Assembly (NCBI GenBank): GCA_903837285.1
Contig: CAILUD010000078.1
Location: 1-64,000, forward strand
Origin: an uncultured Bacteroidota bacterium
GTDB taxonomy: Bacteria > Bacteroidota > Bacteroidia > Bacteroidales > GWA2-32-17
Length of the DNA stretch: 64,000 nt
Reading direction: 5' to 3'
Position numbers and translations under genes: made by a program. Of the stretch, positions 8,701-16,652 are shown piece by piece. Under the pieces are notes generated by a model. The model was not told the origin of the DNA. It ran no database searches and was given only the letters and a program-made list of their open reading frames with translations. Every line of letters starts with the position of its first letter. The first letter of the stretch is position 1.

Positions 8701-9907
8701 TAATACCATTAATACATCCATTATTAACATACTGACTGCTAGTATTTAAAACCCCATTTACCCAAGCTGTAGGTCTATCCTGAGCAATTCCGTTTACTTC
8801 GTATGGATCCATATATGGGCCCTCGAAAAAGTCAACACCAATTGCAGGCGGCTGAGTACCATAAGTAGCTCCATTTCCATCACCATCGCTTTCGTCGCCA
8901 TTATACAAAATACCTAAACCACGTTTCACATCGCAAATTACATAATCGTCAGCTGCATCACCTAAGTCAGCATCTGTCCATACTCCAAAATAACAATCCT
9001 GTAAGATATACGTTGAACGATTAATAAGAGTATAGTTACCAAAGGTCATATTATTTAACTCATCATTTGTTGCAAAAGCAAAAGCCTGAGCTCTGATTTC
9101 CATCCCAATTGATGCACCATCGGTTTCGGTATGAATATTACCACGATCGTTATAAACCCACCACATAGTTTTATCACCATATAATAGATGTTCTCTTAAA
9201 TCTTGGGTAGCGGTACATTCAACAATTTTATCTAAATCGAACCAAGGATATTCTCCGGCCGAAGGTTCATATATATCATTCTCGTTTGCATCATAAAATG
9301 GAGCAAGACTTAAGTCATAATCTGCATCAAAGTTATTTCCTGGCCAATTTGTGATAATATCTGGCACTGAATAACCGGTATATAAAGACATATCACCGCC
9401 TGGAATTGCTTCTGCTCTTTTAAAAGCTCTGAATTCCGAAACCTCTTCTCTTGAAATAATAAAATGCTTATCATATTTTAAACAAGCATCAGAAGTTGTA
9501 GTACCCTGTGCAGCGCCGTCTTTAATAAGCGGACCAGTAAAATAATCCTGTCCGTCGCGATATCTTGCACCAGCAACTCTAAGCTGACCATTTACATCGG
9601 TACCACCAATCCAGATAGCACCAGCATATAATGCCATTTTACCAGAATTTTTTGGTATCTCGTAACTTGCCAAGCGGGTTTGAATATCCCACCACATATC
9701 GCCACCGGTATATATTCTAGCCCTAACATTATTTAAATCCAACTCACTTACCGCAGAAGGTGTTATACATCCGGCAGTAATCGATTTTTCATAATTTGCA
9801 GAACTTTTGTTATGATCGCCAATCCATTTTTTTGCAAACAATGGTTGAGCAAAAACAGCAAAAAGCACTGCTATCGCGAAAATCTTCTTTATTTCCCTTG
9901 TTTTCAT
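5747..9907 (-). CDS. very large secreted surface protein with T9SS/FlgD-like C-terminal domain
   Basis: The 1386-residue protein has a signal peptide (about residues 1-25, ending FAQPLFA). The long extracellular region is rich in W, Y, D and G with many short beta strands; no catalytic motif was recognised. An acidic stretch near residues 200-215 (YDANENDIYEPSAGEYPWFD) resembles a calcium-binding loop. Residues from about 1290 to the end form a T9SS/FlgD-like Ig module: VVPNPYYGYSAY, then ISIYNVSGTLIRRF, then GVYIVHIDAKALGEK. Unlike canonical type A tails it continues past the final strand with KWFGALRPLDLNNF. It lies between a TonB-dependent receptor (18 bases upstream) and a PorV-like barrel (35 bases downstream). 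Its function is unknown; it is probably displayed at the surface. Confidence 0.83.
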   Translation of the reverse strand: MKTREIKKIFAIAVLFAVFAQPLFAKKWIGDHNKSSANYEKSITAGCITPSAVSELDLNNVRARIYTGGDMWWDIQTRLASYEIPKNSGKMALYAGAIWIGGTDVNGQLRVAGARYRDGQDYFTGPLIKDGAAQGTTTSDACLKYDKHFIISREEVSEFRAFKRAEAIPGGDMSLYTGYSVPDIITNWPGNNFDADYDLSLAPFYDANENDIYEPSAGEYPWFDLDKIVECTATQDLREHLLYGDKTMWWVYNDRGNIHTETDGASIGMEIRAQAFAFATNDELNNMTFGNYTLINRSTYILQDCYFGVWTDADLGDAADDYVICDVKRGLGILYNGDESDGDGNGATYGTQPPAIGVDFFEGPYMDPYEVNGIAQDRPTAWVNGVLNTSSQYVNNGCINGINFGDGVPGNERWGMRRFMYFQNDGSTLSDPSTATEYYRFLTGYWKNGVRMTYGGTGFSTGSGTPADFAYPEDTDPSGWGTGGNPQAPWSVEGNTAIDYRFVHSAGPFTLKPGAANDITTGMVWARATSGGRRASIIEVKRADDKAQRLFDNCFKLIDGPVAPLLDIIELDREFIFHIVNVKGTNNYMNTPEDYSEKDPFIVCPTTLPGCVPYFTFQGYQVFQLKDESSSVTDIGNEDKARLVFQCDVKDTISRIINYDYDNQIGASVPKLKVEGANVGIQHAFTLTDDAFAIGDKRLVNHKTYYYVAIAYGYNNYKTYDPTDPAALDGQKQPYLPSRTGIKTYSKIPHITAPANVGTILNSTFGDGPKIVQIEGLGNGNNELRLTQKTINKIMAGSPWRADSVEYENGYGPIKIKVIDPLNVPAENFGLKFIPSSANVGIASAGYYINTASWMAFKENAVDSKDTVWSTSPITYLNEQIIPEWGISITINQVPWPAKNDPAAFQNGYISSSVEWADLSKRWIDFVQDYDGCGFPNWIRCGTTVVTDNSTCNDINSATSGDALQFFEKVIDGTWAPYMFGMEDKAGSATYDPINTGVSFGLLHSSMSSISRRLSSVKVVITKDKSKWTRCPVIETCDYDLATSVFNPGLNEGNAYKFNLRKHASVDKDGNSNTILAGDSTNPNNSNYIAGRGMGWFPGYAIDVENGERLNMVFGEDSRYPGENGRDMMWNPTKNYASDLYFQSGGLAGDFYLGGKHFIYVFGHNEAGSDTIPRYDAGLNMYKKFITITGNSGNTKRNLWWNAMWVSIPMLSRDVQVSASDPYSFIRCDATFNFNIANPYIKATGNFKRDPALVENSDLPYYNFSLKDLVPTINDEQTAKNALDLIRVVPNPYYGYSAYEKSQLDYKVKITNLPQVCTISIYNVSGTLIRRFKKDSPLSYQDWDLKNEYGITIASGVYIVHIDAKALGEKIVKWFGALRPLDLNNF

Positions 9908-9925
9908 ATCTTTATATTTTCTTTA

Positions 9926-12900
9926 TTAGAAACTAAGTTGAATTCCCAAATGAATAGTTCTTGCAAAAGAATAATTATATGGGTGATTAATATACATAGT
10001 GTAATAATCTCTATATGATTGAGGATCATTTTGAGCATTAATACCTGCTTGATTTGCGGCATTATTCAAATATCCATCATCATCAGGATTTCCTGTTTTG
10101 CCATAAACACTTAAAATTTCTTTGGAATTTAATAAGTTATTTATTTCTACATAAAAATTAAGGTTAGCGGTTTTCTTATTATCTCCTTCGCCTTTACCAT
10201 AATTAAGTTCAATATCCCTATCGAGACGCATATTAATTGTAAAACGAGATGGGTTGCGTGAACCATTAATAGAACCTATTAAGTTATTATTATTAAGATC
10301 GCGTTTGCTATATGGAGAACCTGTACCATAATTAAAAGTAAAATTTGCACCAGTATTTTGTAAAATATCTTTACCAGCTATTTTTGGTCCGTTATAAGCA
10401 CGACCACTTGCAAAACGATAATCTAAGTTACCTGTAATAGCGTGACGTTGGTCAAAGTCAAGAGGGATAGTCGCTCTTAAATTTGGCTGACCAGTTTGAA
10501 TAAGTGCTTTACTTGTTTCGGCATTTGAACCGGTACCGTTAGCAAATTGTAAGGTATAACTTAATCTGAAAGTTATATTACCAGTACGTCTTAAGTCATA
10601 TGCAAGTGTTAAACCTTTTACTGTACCAAAGTCAATGTTAGTATAAGTCATATATTTAAATGGATAAGCACCATAAATATATTGTACCTGAACCATATCT
10701 CTCATTTCGCGATAGAAAGTTGAGAATTTAATTGAAGAGGTATTATTTAATTTCTGTTGGAAACCAAGTTCATAATCAATAGTTTTTTCTGTTTTCAAAT
10801 CAGGATTATTTAATGGCTCGTCTCCTTGTTTTTGAATATATAGATATTGAATAGGATTCATCCGAACTAAATTACTAGGACGTTTTGTAAGCACATCGTA
10901 ATGAGCAAAGAATAATGCAACGTCAGACACAGGGAATGAAAATGCAATACGTGGCATAACATTTATCTGAGGTTCATAATCTTTAAAAGCATTAACGCTT
11001 AATTCGCTTCCTGGGTTAACTAATACTGGATGCATTTGACTATTATCAGAAATTAAAGTTGGATCGTTAACCTGTGTTCCGTTAAAATCGTACCATTTTG
11101 CATCTGTAGGACTAACACCTTCGCGATAACCTTTAATAGAAGTTCCTGCAACATTTGTATATACAACTGCATCTTCGGAAAGATTAGTTGGATGAATAAA
11201 ATTTGGATTTAACGAAGCAGAAACTTCACCTAATTTTTTTGTTTCATATAATGAATAAGGATCTTTTAATACCATTTGATTTGCATCAAAACGATCAATT
11301 CTAACCCCTACGTTAAAAACTAAATCGTTGAAAGCAAATTTATCCTGAATATAACCAGCACCATAAATAGGCTGAAAAGAAGGAACTTCACGGGTAAATC
11401 TTCCGTTTTCGTCTTTTGCAGTTAAAAAATCGTTAAAACTTGGTTTTGAAGTAAGTTTTTTACCTGTATGATCAAAGCCATAATAACTAACAAGTTCGTT
11501 ATCTAACAACTCTGGAGCAGAAAAGAAATCAATTGAGAAAATCGATGGGTCATATGAATCAAAGTCGATCCAGTTTGTTCCATTAATTGGCATGCCAAGA
11601 GCTTCTCTAAGTTTTTCGTCAAACTGAAATTGTGAAGAAGCATTATACCTACGATTATACCATATTGTATCCTGAAAAATACCATTAGCATCGTAAACAA
11701 AATTAGGATTACTAAAATCTAATTCCTGAATATGGAAATTAGTGAATTTACGACCATAATCCCATAAACCCATTGGTGCAACACCATAATATCTGTCATC
11801 ACGTTGCTCGAATTCAAAACCTAATGAAATTTCGTGATCTTTAATATCTGCTGATCCTGATGCAGATAGTCTGAATTGTGAATTGTCTATTTTATTGTAA
11901 GAACTATAAGGTGTACCAGGACTATTAAATAATCCATAAATATTATCAGGTGCCTGACCATTAAGTAAACCACCACCATTTTGAACTAATTCAGCATTTC
12001 GGTACATTCCGCTATTTGGTCCGTAAAGACTATAATATGAACTTGTATAACTAGCTAAATCGGGATTAATATCCGATGCTTCAAAAGCATAGTTTACATC
12101 GGCATAACCATTATGTTGAAAAACTCCTGTTGCATATCCGGTAATTGTATCGGTATAATCGTAAGAATTAATTTTTGTAGTTCTAAATTTTCCTACATAA
12201 CCATATTTAAACAAATCATCTTTATTATCTCTATCCTGAACTGTTCTGTTAAACTTTTGATAATCGACCTGTATTTGATAATATGCATTTTTAATAAGTG
12301 CAGTTGCATTATCTTTTTCGTTTTCACTTTGAAATTTTTGTGTTAAACGAGCATAACCACGCATAGTTCTGTTTAATACTTCGCCATTATTTTTTGAATT
12401 GAACCAGGAATTAGCATAAATAAAATCTCTGTATTTATTATAATCGAAAGTACCACCAAATGTAAGGTTAATGTTTCGTGAAGGTTTAACATCTATTTTT
12501 CCTGTTATCATCATTTGTGATGCTTCAGCATCATTTCTTGCTTTTATATTATTGAAATCTTCTTTTCTAAGAAACTCAGAATTTAATATAGTACCAAAAC
12601 CAGCATCGTTAGTGCGGTAAGGATTTGCAAGCAACTCTTCTGTTACACCATCTTTAGCTGTCCACCAACCAATTGGCGAAGGAGTACCATCTTTTTCGTA
12701 ATTAACACTTGCCGAAACAAAAAATCCAGCAATTACATTTTTCTTGACTTTTGTTGAATCATATTTATCAACTGTTTTTTTAGAAAAGAGTGGACCAGTT
12801 ACCATTACTTCTGCTAAGTTAAAATCATAAGCATCTAAAAAATGTGATGTTACTAATTCAACAGCGCCATAAATTTCGCGAGAAGGCTCTTTAGTTGTTA

Positions 12901-13570
12901 CACTAATAATACCACCGGTAACATCGCCATATTTTGCAGGCACACCACCTGTAATAACCTCAACCTGAGATGTTGCTGATTTAGGCATACTTTTACTTGC
13001 ACCACCAGAAACCTTAACACCATCAATATAATAAACAGTTGCCTCTGATCGGGAACCACGAATACTTCCTACTTCTCCACGCTCGGAATAAACACCACCA
13101 ACTGTTGTTGCAACAGCTTCGGCACTTCTTCCTGGCATTTTAGAAATTTCTTCTGAAGTTACAGCACCTCCAGTAGAAGTTTGATCCTTACTGATAAGTG
13201 GAACTTTATAATCTTTTACTTCTATTTCCCCTAATTGTTGAACAGAAGATGAAATTTTAAAATCCTGGAAAGTGATTTTTCCAGCCATAATTTTTAAGCC
13301 TTTATATTGTAGAGGATGATACCCTACATATGAAGCCTTAACATCATAAACACCAGCTGGAATAGGTTTAATTACAAACTTTCCATCAAAGTCGGTCATA
13401 CCGCCGGTTATTACCTGTCCGTTTGACTCAACACTTACGTTAGCAAATGCAATAGCCTCGCCATTGCCTGCATCAAGTACTTTTCCTTGTAATGTTCCAG
13501 ATTGTGCAAAAACACCCGAAGAAAAGATAGCAGCAGCTAAAACGAATAAAATCTTTCGCAACATAATCAT
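9926..13570 (-). CDS. TonB-dependent outer-membrane receptor with carboxypeptidase-regulatory-like N-terminus
   Basis: The 1214-residue protein has a signal peptide (cleavage near FAQSG, about residue 23). A CarboxypepD_reg-like beta-sandwich follows (about 25-110: GTLQGKVLDAGNGEAIAFANV). The plug domain runs from about 130 to 235, with VYYIDGVKVSGG and ITGGVPAKYGDVTGGIISVTT. The rest is a 22-strand-type barrel ending in the aromatic FARTIHLGIQLSF. Such receptors import bulky ligands using TonB energy. No SusD partner follows; instead the operon continues with a giant CTD protein and a PorV-like barrel. The start MIML could also be the Met at residue 3. The ligand is unknown. Confidence 0.93.
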   Translation of the reverse strand: MIMLRKILFVLAAAIFSSGVFAQSGTLQGKVLDAGNGEAIAFANVSVESNGQVITGGMTDFDGKFVIKPIPAGVYDVKASYVGYHPLQYKGLKIMAGKITFQDFKISSSVQQLGEIEVKDYKVPLISKDQTSTGGAVTSEEISKMPGRSAEAVATTVGGVYSERGEVGSIRGSRSEATVYYIDGVKVSGGASKSMPKSATSQVEVITGGVPAKYGDVTGGIISVTTKEPSREIYGAVELVTSHFLDAYDFNLAEVMVTGPLFSKKTVDKYDSTKVKKNVIAGFFVSASVNYEKDGTPSPIGWWTAKDGVTEELLANPYRTNDAGFGTILNSEFLRKEDFNNIKARNDAEASQMMITGKIDVKPSRNINLTFGGTFDYNKYRDFIYANSWFNSKNNGEVLNRTMRGYARLTQKFQSENEKDNATALIKNAYYQIQVDYQKFNRTVQDRDNKDDLFKYGYVGKFRTTKINSYDYTDTITGYATGVFQHNGYADVNYAFEASDINPDLASYTSSYYSLYGPNSGMYRNAELVQNGGGLLNGQAPDNIYGLFNSPGTPYSSYNKIDNSQFRLSASGSADIKDHEISLGFEFEQRDDRYYGVAPMGLWDYGRKFTNFHIQELDFSNPNFVYDANGIFQDTIWYNRRYNASSQFQFDEKLREALGMPINGTNWIDFDSYDPSIFSIDFFSAPELLDNELVSYYGFDHTGKKLTSKPSFNDFLTAKDENGRFTREVPSFQPIYGAGYIQDKFAFNDLVFNVGVRIDRFDANQMVLKDPYSLYETKKLGEVSASLNPNFIHPTNLSEDAVVYTNVAGTSIKGYREGVSPTDAKWYDFNGTQVNDPTLISDNSQMHPVLVNPGSELSVNAFKDYEPQINVMPRIAFSFPVSDVALFFAHYDVLTKRPSNLVRMNPIQYLYIQKQGDEPLNNPDLKTEKTIDYELGFQQKLNNTSSIKFSTFYREMRDMVQVQYIYGAYPFKYMTYTNIDFGTVKGLTLAYDLRRTGNITFRLSYTLQFANGTGSNAETSKALIQTGQPNLRATIPLDFDQRHAITGNLDYRFASGRAYNGPKIAGKDILQNTGANFTFNYGTGSPYSKRDLNNNNLIGSINGSRNPSRFTINMRLDRDIELNYGKGEGDNKKTANLNFYVEINNLLNSKEILSVYGKTGNPDDDGYLNNAANQAGINAQNDPQSYRDYYTMYINHPYNYSFARTIHLGIQLSF

Positions 13571-14005
13571 TTGATTATAATTTCGTTAATAACATAAAAT
13601 TTTTATACTTAACACTTTTTAACAGAATCGTAAATATAAATAATGAATTGGAAAAAAAAACATCCTTTTTTAATATTAGTGAAAATTCTCTCATTACCTT
13701 TATTTTTTTGTGTCTTACTATTATATTTTTCTGAACTTCTAACTCGTTAAAATGGTTGATACAACATTTGTTTTTAGGGCCTTATTTGAAAGCATTATAA
13801 ATAATTTCATCAAGCATTACAAAGCAAAACATGTTTTTAATCATAAATTACTTTACTCGGTATAAAGTTACTTTTGGAATTGTTAAAAAACTATAACGAA
13901 CTTCTTAACAAAACAACCAAGGCTCCTAACAACGTGCCTTGTCTGCTTAAGTGTAAATTACTATTTTTTATAATCGGAACTTTAAGGATAAATATAGAAA
14001 TAAAA
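13571..14005. other. 435-base intergenic region with little recognisable content
   Basis: This gap lies upstream of the TonB-receptor gene and downstream of the basic-protein gene, both on the minus strand. A degenerate -7 box (minus-strand TATATTTA at 13631-13638) could serve the receptor operon. A weak terminator-like hairpin is at 13918-13941. The rest is AT-rich and shows no coding signature or repeat that I can defend. Confidence 0.5.
13918..13941 (-). terminator. possible weak terminator of the basic-protein gene
   Basis: CAAGGC (13918-13923) pairs with GCCTTG (13936-13941) around a 12-base loop. On the minus strand it is followed by GTTGTTTTGTT. It lies 65 bases beyond the stop codon of the gene at 14006-14464. 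The stem is short, so support is modest. Confidence 0.35.
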
Positions 14006-14464
14006 CTAATCCGAAACCGCTTTTTTCTTCCATGGCCAACGAATTTTTGTATCGGAGAGCTTAGGTAATTTAATTTTCTTTCGTGAAAGACGTTTAATTT
14101 TTGTTTCGGTATGTTTATGGCGGTTATGTCTTTCGGCAATTCTCAAATTCTTTCTCATTCTTTTAACTACCTTCCTATTAGTGCCTTTTTCTTTGGGTTT
14201 ATCGACCTTTTTCCAATATTTCTTCTGAGTTTTTTTCTCATTTCTAAAAGATTTTTTAGAATCTTTTTTACTTTTTCGAACCGCTTTTTTAGCTGGATTT
14301 TTCTTAAAAAGTCCTTTTAAGTGAATATTCCATTCCAGTTTTTTTTCGGGAGCCCTATCAACTGAATATGGTTGTGCAATGGTAATATTAGACCCAAATA
14401 CTAGTAAAATAGATATAAGAGCTAATAGAAATGAAATTTTATTTACCTTTGTATTACAATTCAT
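14006..14464 (-). CDS. small exported Lys/Arg-rich protein of unknown function
   Basis: The 152-residue protein has a clear signal sequence (hydrophobic ISFLLALISILLVFGSNI, cleavage near IAQP, about residue 30). The mature part of about 122 residues contains roughly 47 lysines and arginines in KK-x(2-4)-KK patterns and many aromatic or His residues, so it is strongly basic. I recognise no family. Basic exported proteins can bind nucleic acid, polyanionic polysaccharide or peptidoglycan; that is only inference. It is divergent from the Rieske-like lipoprotein gene with just 10 bases between start codons. A low-complexity shadow frame is possible, but signal peptide plus promoter favour a real gene. 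Confidence 0.68.
   Translation of the reverse strand: MNCNTKVNKISFLLALISILLVFGSNITIAQPYSVDRAPEKKLEWNIHLKGLFKKNPAKKAVRKSKKDSKKSFRNEKKTQKKYWKKVDKPKEKGTNRKVVKRMRKNLRIAERHNRHKHTETKIKRLSRKKIKLPKLSDTKIRWPWKKKAVSD
14444..14451 (+). promoter_or_regulatory. -7 box for the Rieske-like lipoprotein gene, inside the divergent gene
   Basis: TACCTTTG on the plus strand is a perfect TAnnTTTG match, 23 bases before the ATG at 14475. It lies within the first codons of the minus-strand basic-protein gene. Confidence 0.5.
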
Positions 14465-14474
14465 TTTTTGTTAA

Positions 14475-14906
14475 ATGCGCATCTCAAAAATACATATTTT
14501 TTTATTTGTAATTCTGATAATTACTTTATCGGGTAGTTGTCGCAAGAAAGATGACCTGGTACCTAATGTATATGTGAATTTTACAATTTTTTTAAGCGAT
14601 CCCGAATTTAGCACACTTCAAATAATTGGTAATAGCGTTTTTGTTACAGGTGGAGTTAGCGGTATCATTATTTATAGGCTTTCCCAAACGGAGTTCTCTG
14701 CATATGACAGGTGCTGTACTTTTCAACCAAACGATAGATGTGCAGTTTTGCCAGATACTGCAAACACACTTTTTTTAAACTGTCCGTGCTGTAGTTCAAA
14801 GTTTTCATTTCTTGACGGATCGGTACAATCGGGACAAGCTAAACGAGCTTTAACTACTTATTACACTTCTTTTGATGGCAATAATACATTGCGCGTTTCG
14901 AATTAA
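14475..14906 (+). CDS. lipoprotein with a Rieske-like fold lacking the histidine ligands
   Basis: The 143-residue protein begins with a lipoprotein signal (hydrophobic residues 7-19, lipobox LSGSC, lipidated C22). The C-terminal half aligns by eye with Rieske domains. Box 1 is C81-T-F83 with C89. Box 2 is C103-P-C105-C106-S-S, followed by KFSFLDGSVQSGQAKRALTTY, closely resembling CPCHGSxFD..GxVxxGPAxRPLPTY. In true Rieske proteins C-x-H and C-x-x-H ligate a [2Fe-2S] cluster; here the histidines are F83 and C106. The disulfide cysteines (C89, C105) and cysteine ligands (C81, C103) remain, plus an extra C80. It may hold a cluster by cysteines only, another metal, or none. Confidence 0.75.
   Translation: MRISKIHIFLFVILIITLSGSCRKKDDLVPNVYVNFTIFLSDPEFSTLQIIGNSVFVTGGVSGIIIYRLSQTEFSAYDRCCTFQPNDRCAVLPDTANTLFLNCPCCSSKFSFLDGSVQSGQAKRALTTYYTSFDGNNTLRVSN
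14485..14492 (-). promoter_or_regulatory. -7 box for the basic-protein gene, inside the divergent gene
   Basis: TATTTTTG on the minus strand matches TAnnTTTG and lies 20 bases upstream of the ATG at 14464. It falls inside the first codons of the plus-strand lipoprotein gene, so the two promoters face and cross each other. Confidence 0.42.
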
Positions 14907-15072
14907 ATTTAATTTGATATCATTTATTGATACCTTTAATTTTAAAAATTATTGGACTCAAATGGATATAGTTGTGGCACAAGTTAAAAACATGCGCCAT
15001 TAGCAGTGTTACTGTTTTTAAATTCGTGCAATTAGTGTCAATTGTATTCCTGTCAAACTTTCTTAAACAAAA

Positions 15073-15095
15073 AATGCCCGGCAAAACCGGGCATT
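15073..15095 (-). terminator. intrinsic terminator of the small T9SS cargo gene
   Basis: A 9-bp GC-rich stem (15073-15081 with 15087-15095; ATGCCCGG/CCGGGCAT core) and a 5-base loop are followed on the minus strand by TTTTGTTT. It lies 23 bases past the stop codon at 15118. Confidence 0.85.
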
Positions 15096-15117
15096 AATTT
15101 TATAATAAACGTTGTTA

Positions 15118-16191
15118 TTATTTTACAAGTTTTGTGCTATAAGAATTTCCTTTTGCACTATTAGCAACTATGCTGTAAATTCCATTAGCTAATTCAGAAA
15201 CGTTTAATTTAACTTCTGTTGAGTTATTAAAATCGTATTCCTGTACAATTCTTCCTTGGAAATCAATAATGCTAACATGAGAAATAGCTTCTTTTGCAGC
15301 TATTGTTACCATATTTGTTGCAGGGTTAGGGTATACGTTCATTACGTTAATATCAGAAACTTCGTTAATGCTTGTTGCCAAAGGAGTAACTTCAGCAAAT
15401 GTAGCTCCAACGCGAATTTCATCTATGTCTACATTTGGAGTACCTCCTAAAATAGTTGAAGAGTATCCATTTCTAATAAAAACTGAACCAAAAGCAGCAA
15501 AAGCACTTGTACCTACATTATTTGTTAAAGATCCAGCGGGCTCTGCACCACCAAGTGTTGTTGGGTTAATCCACATTGAAGCAGTTGTAGGAGCAGCACT
15601 TTTATCATATTTTACAACAACTAAATAAGTTGTTCCATAATTTAAATCAATTCCACAATCAGTGAATGAAGTACCGGTAGTGCCACCTGAAGTATTCAAA
15701 ATACCAAGTCTGAAGTTTGCTTTGTTTGCGTTTACAGCTTTAATGCCAAGTCTGCCACCGAATGCGCTAACAGTGTTTGGAATACTACCAGATGTAGCTG
15801 CTAATCCTAAGAAATAATCATATCCTGTTAAAGATAAATCTGTAGAGTCAATAACATTTATTAGAGCAGAATAATATGCAACATTACCAGTAACAGTAAT
15901 TACAGCATTTACATCACGTGTAAGAGCAGCTGTTCCTGTTAAGTGAATTTTATCACCGGTTGAAGCCTGTAAACCAGAATAAGATAAGCTACCTGTTGTA
16001 ATATTAATTGTACCAACGGTTCCACTATGTGTTAACCAACCATTACTTGCGCAATCTGCTGTTGCACCAACTGTTGTACAGTTTCCACCAATATTTCCTG
16101 TTCCTGCAAAGCCATCATAAAACTGACCAAATGATAATTGGCTAATTCCTAAGAATGCCAATAAAAAGAAAGATGTGTAAAGTTTTTTCAT
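15118..16191 (-). CDS. T9SS type A sorting-domain protein of unknown function
   Basis: I place the start at the Met at 16191, giving 357 residues with an immediate signal peptide (MKKLYTSFFLLAFLGIS). An in-frame ATG 54 bases upstream at 16245 coincides with the promoter -33 box and so cannot be translated from that promoter. The body (about residues 20-270) is Gly/Thr/Ser-rich beta structure resembling LamG/concanavalin-like surface modules, with no catalytic motif. The last ~75 residues are a type A CTD: INVMNVYPNPATNMVTI, then VSIIDFQGRIVQEY, then ELANGIYSIVA and a terminal TKLVK. It is a monocistronic gene with its own promoter and terminator. Function beyond a secreted or surface-attached protein is unknown. 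Confidence 0.85.
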   Translation of the reverse strand: MKKLYTSFFLLAFLGISQLSFGQFYDGFAGTGNIGGNCTTVGATADCASNGWLTHSGTVGTINITTGSLSYSGLQASTGDKIHLTGTAALTRDVNAVITVTGNVAYYSALINVIDSTDLSLTGYDYFLGLAATSGSIPNTVSAFGGRLGIKAVNANKANFRLGILNTSGGTTGTSFTDCGIDLNYGTTYLVVVKYDKSAAPTTASMWINPTTLGGAEPAGSLTNNVGTSAFAAFGSVFIRNGYSSTILGGTPNVDIDEIRVGATFAEVTPLATSINEVSDINVMNVYPNPATNMVTIAAKEAISHVSIIDFQGRIVQEYDFNNSTEVKLNVSELANGIYSIVANSAKGNSYSTKLVK

Positions 16192-16218
16192 ATAATTATT
16201 TTTAAAGTTAATTTGTTG

Positions 16219-16245
16219 CAAAGGTATAACATTTATTAATGTCAA
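16219..16245 (-). promoter_or_regulatory. complete Bacteroidota promoter for the T9SS cargo gene
   Basis: On the minus strand TTG (16243-16245) and TACCTTTG (16219-16226) are separated by 16 bases, matching the -33/-7 arrangement. Transcription would begin near 16213, which fixes the translation start at 16191. Confidence 0.75.
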
Positions 16246-16281
16246 TAAATATTTTAGTGTTAATAATAAGCGAATTTGATG

Positions 16282-16593
16282 TTAAATTAAACCTAAATCG
16301 AGTAAGGCGGCATCGCTCATCATATTTTTATTCCAGGGCGGATCAAAAACTATGTTTATTTTCACATCGCTAACTCCCTCTGTTGCTTTAACTTTGTCGT
16401 TAATTTCATTAAGCATATCATCAACCATTGGGCAATTTGGAGAAGTTAAAGTCATTTTGATTTCTACCTTACCGCTTGTGTCGGCAATTACTTCGTAAAT
16501 CAACCCAAGTTCGTAAATATTTACTGGGATCTCAGGATCAAAAATTGTTTTAAGTGTTTCAACAACTTTGCTTTCTATGTCTAAAGGGTTCAT
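16282..16593 (-). CDS. sufT: SufT/MIP18-family (DUF59) iron-sulfur assembly protein
   Basis: The 103-residue protein is the single-domain DUF59 type. It shows the hallmark DPEIPVNIYELGLIYEV, the reactive cysteine C54 in TLTSPNCPM, and the late FDPPW motif of this family. SufT-type proteins help maturation of [4Fe-4S] proteins, and PaaD homologues act on oxygenases. Its position 59 bases after sufE, on the same strand as sufS and sufE, supports the iron-sulfur role. The rest of a SUF system (sufBCD) is not in the window. Confidence 0.88.
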   Translation of the reverse strand: MNPLDIESKVVETLKTIFDPEIPVNIYELGLIYEVIADTSGKVEIKMTLTSPNCPMVDDMLNEINDKVKATEGVSDVKINIVFDPPWNKNMMSDAALLDLGLI

Positions 16594-16652
16594 GATTTTT
16601 ACTTTATTTCTTTAATAACTTTTAACTATTTTAAAGTCAACTATAACTGCCT

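Noticed and set aside
12113-12346. Open frame on the plus strand inside the TonB-receptor gene
   Set aside because: It lies wholly antisense to a clear barrel-coding sequence, has no promoter or family resemblance, and is Cys/Ile-rich in the manner of shadow frames.
13869-13876. Perfect plus-strand -7 box TACTTTTG in the 13.6-14.0 kb gap
   Set aside because: No convincing plus-strand gene follows; the short frame from 13874 is antisense to the basic-protein gene's 3' end. Chance matches are frequent in AT-rich sequence.
14907-15072. Possible small RNA or gene in the gap after the Rieske-like gene
   Set aside because: AT-rich, no hairpin with T tract on the plus strand and no -7 box paired with a -33 box; only the minus-strand terminator at 15073 is clear.
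16192-16245. Longer N-terminus of the T9SS cargo protein starting at 16245
   Set aside because: The ATG coincides with the -33 element of a well-matched promoter and the added residues would precede a normal signal peptide.
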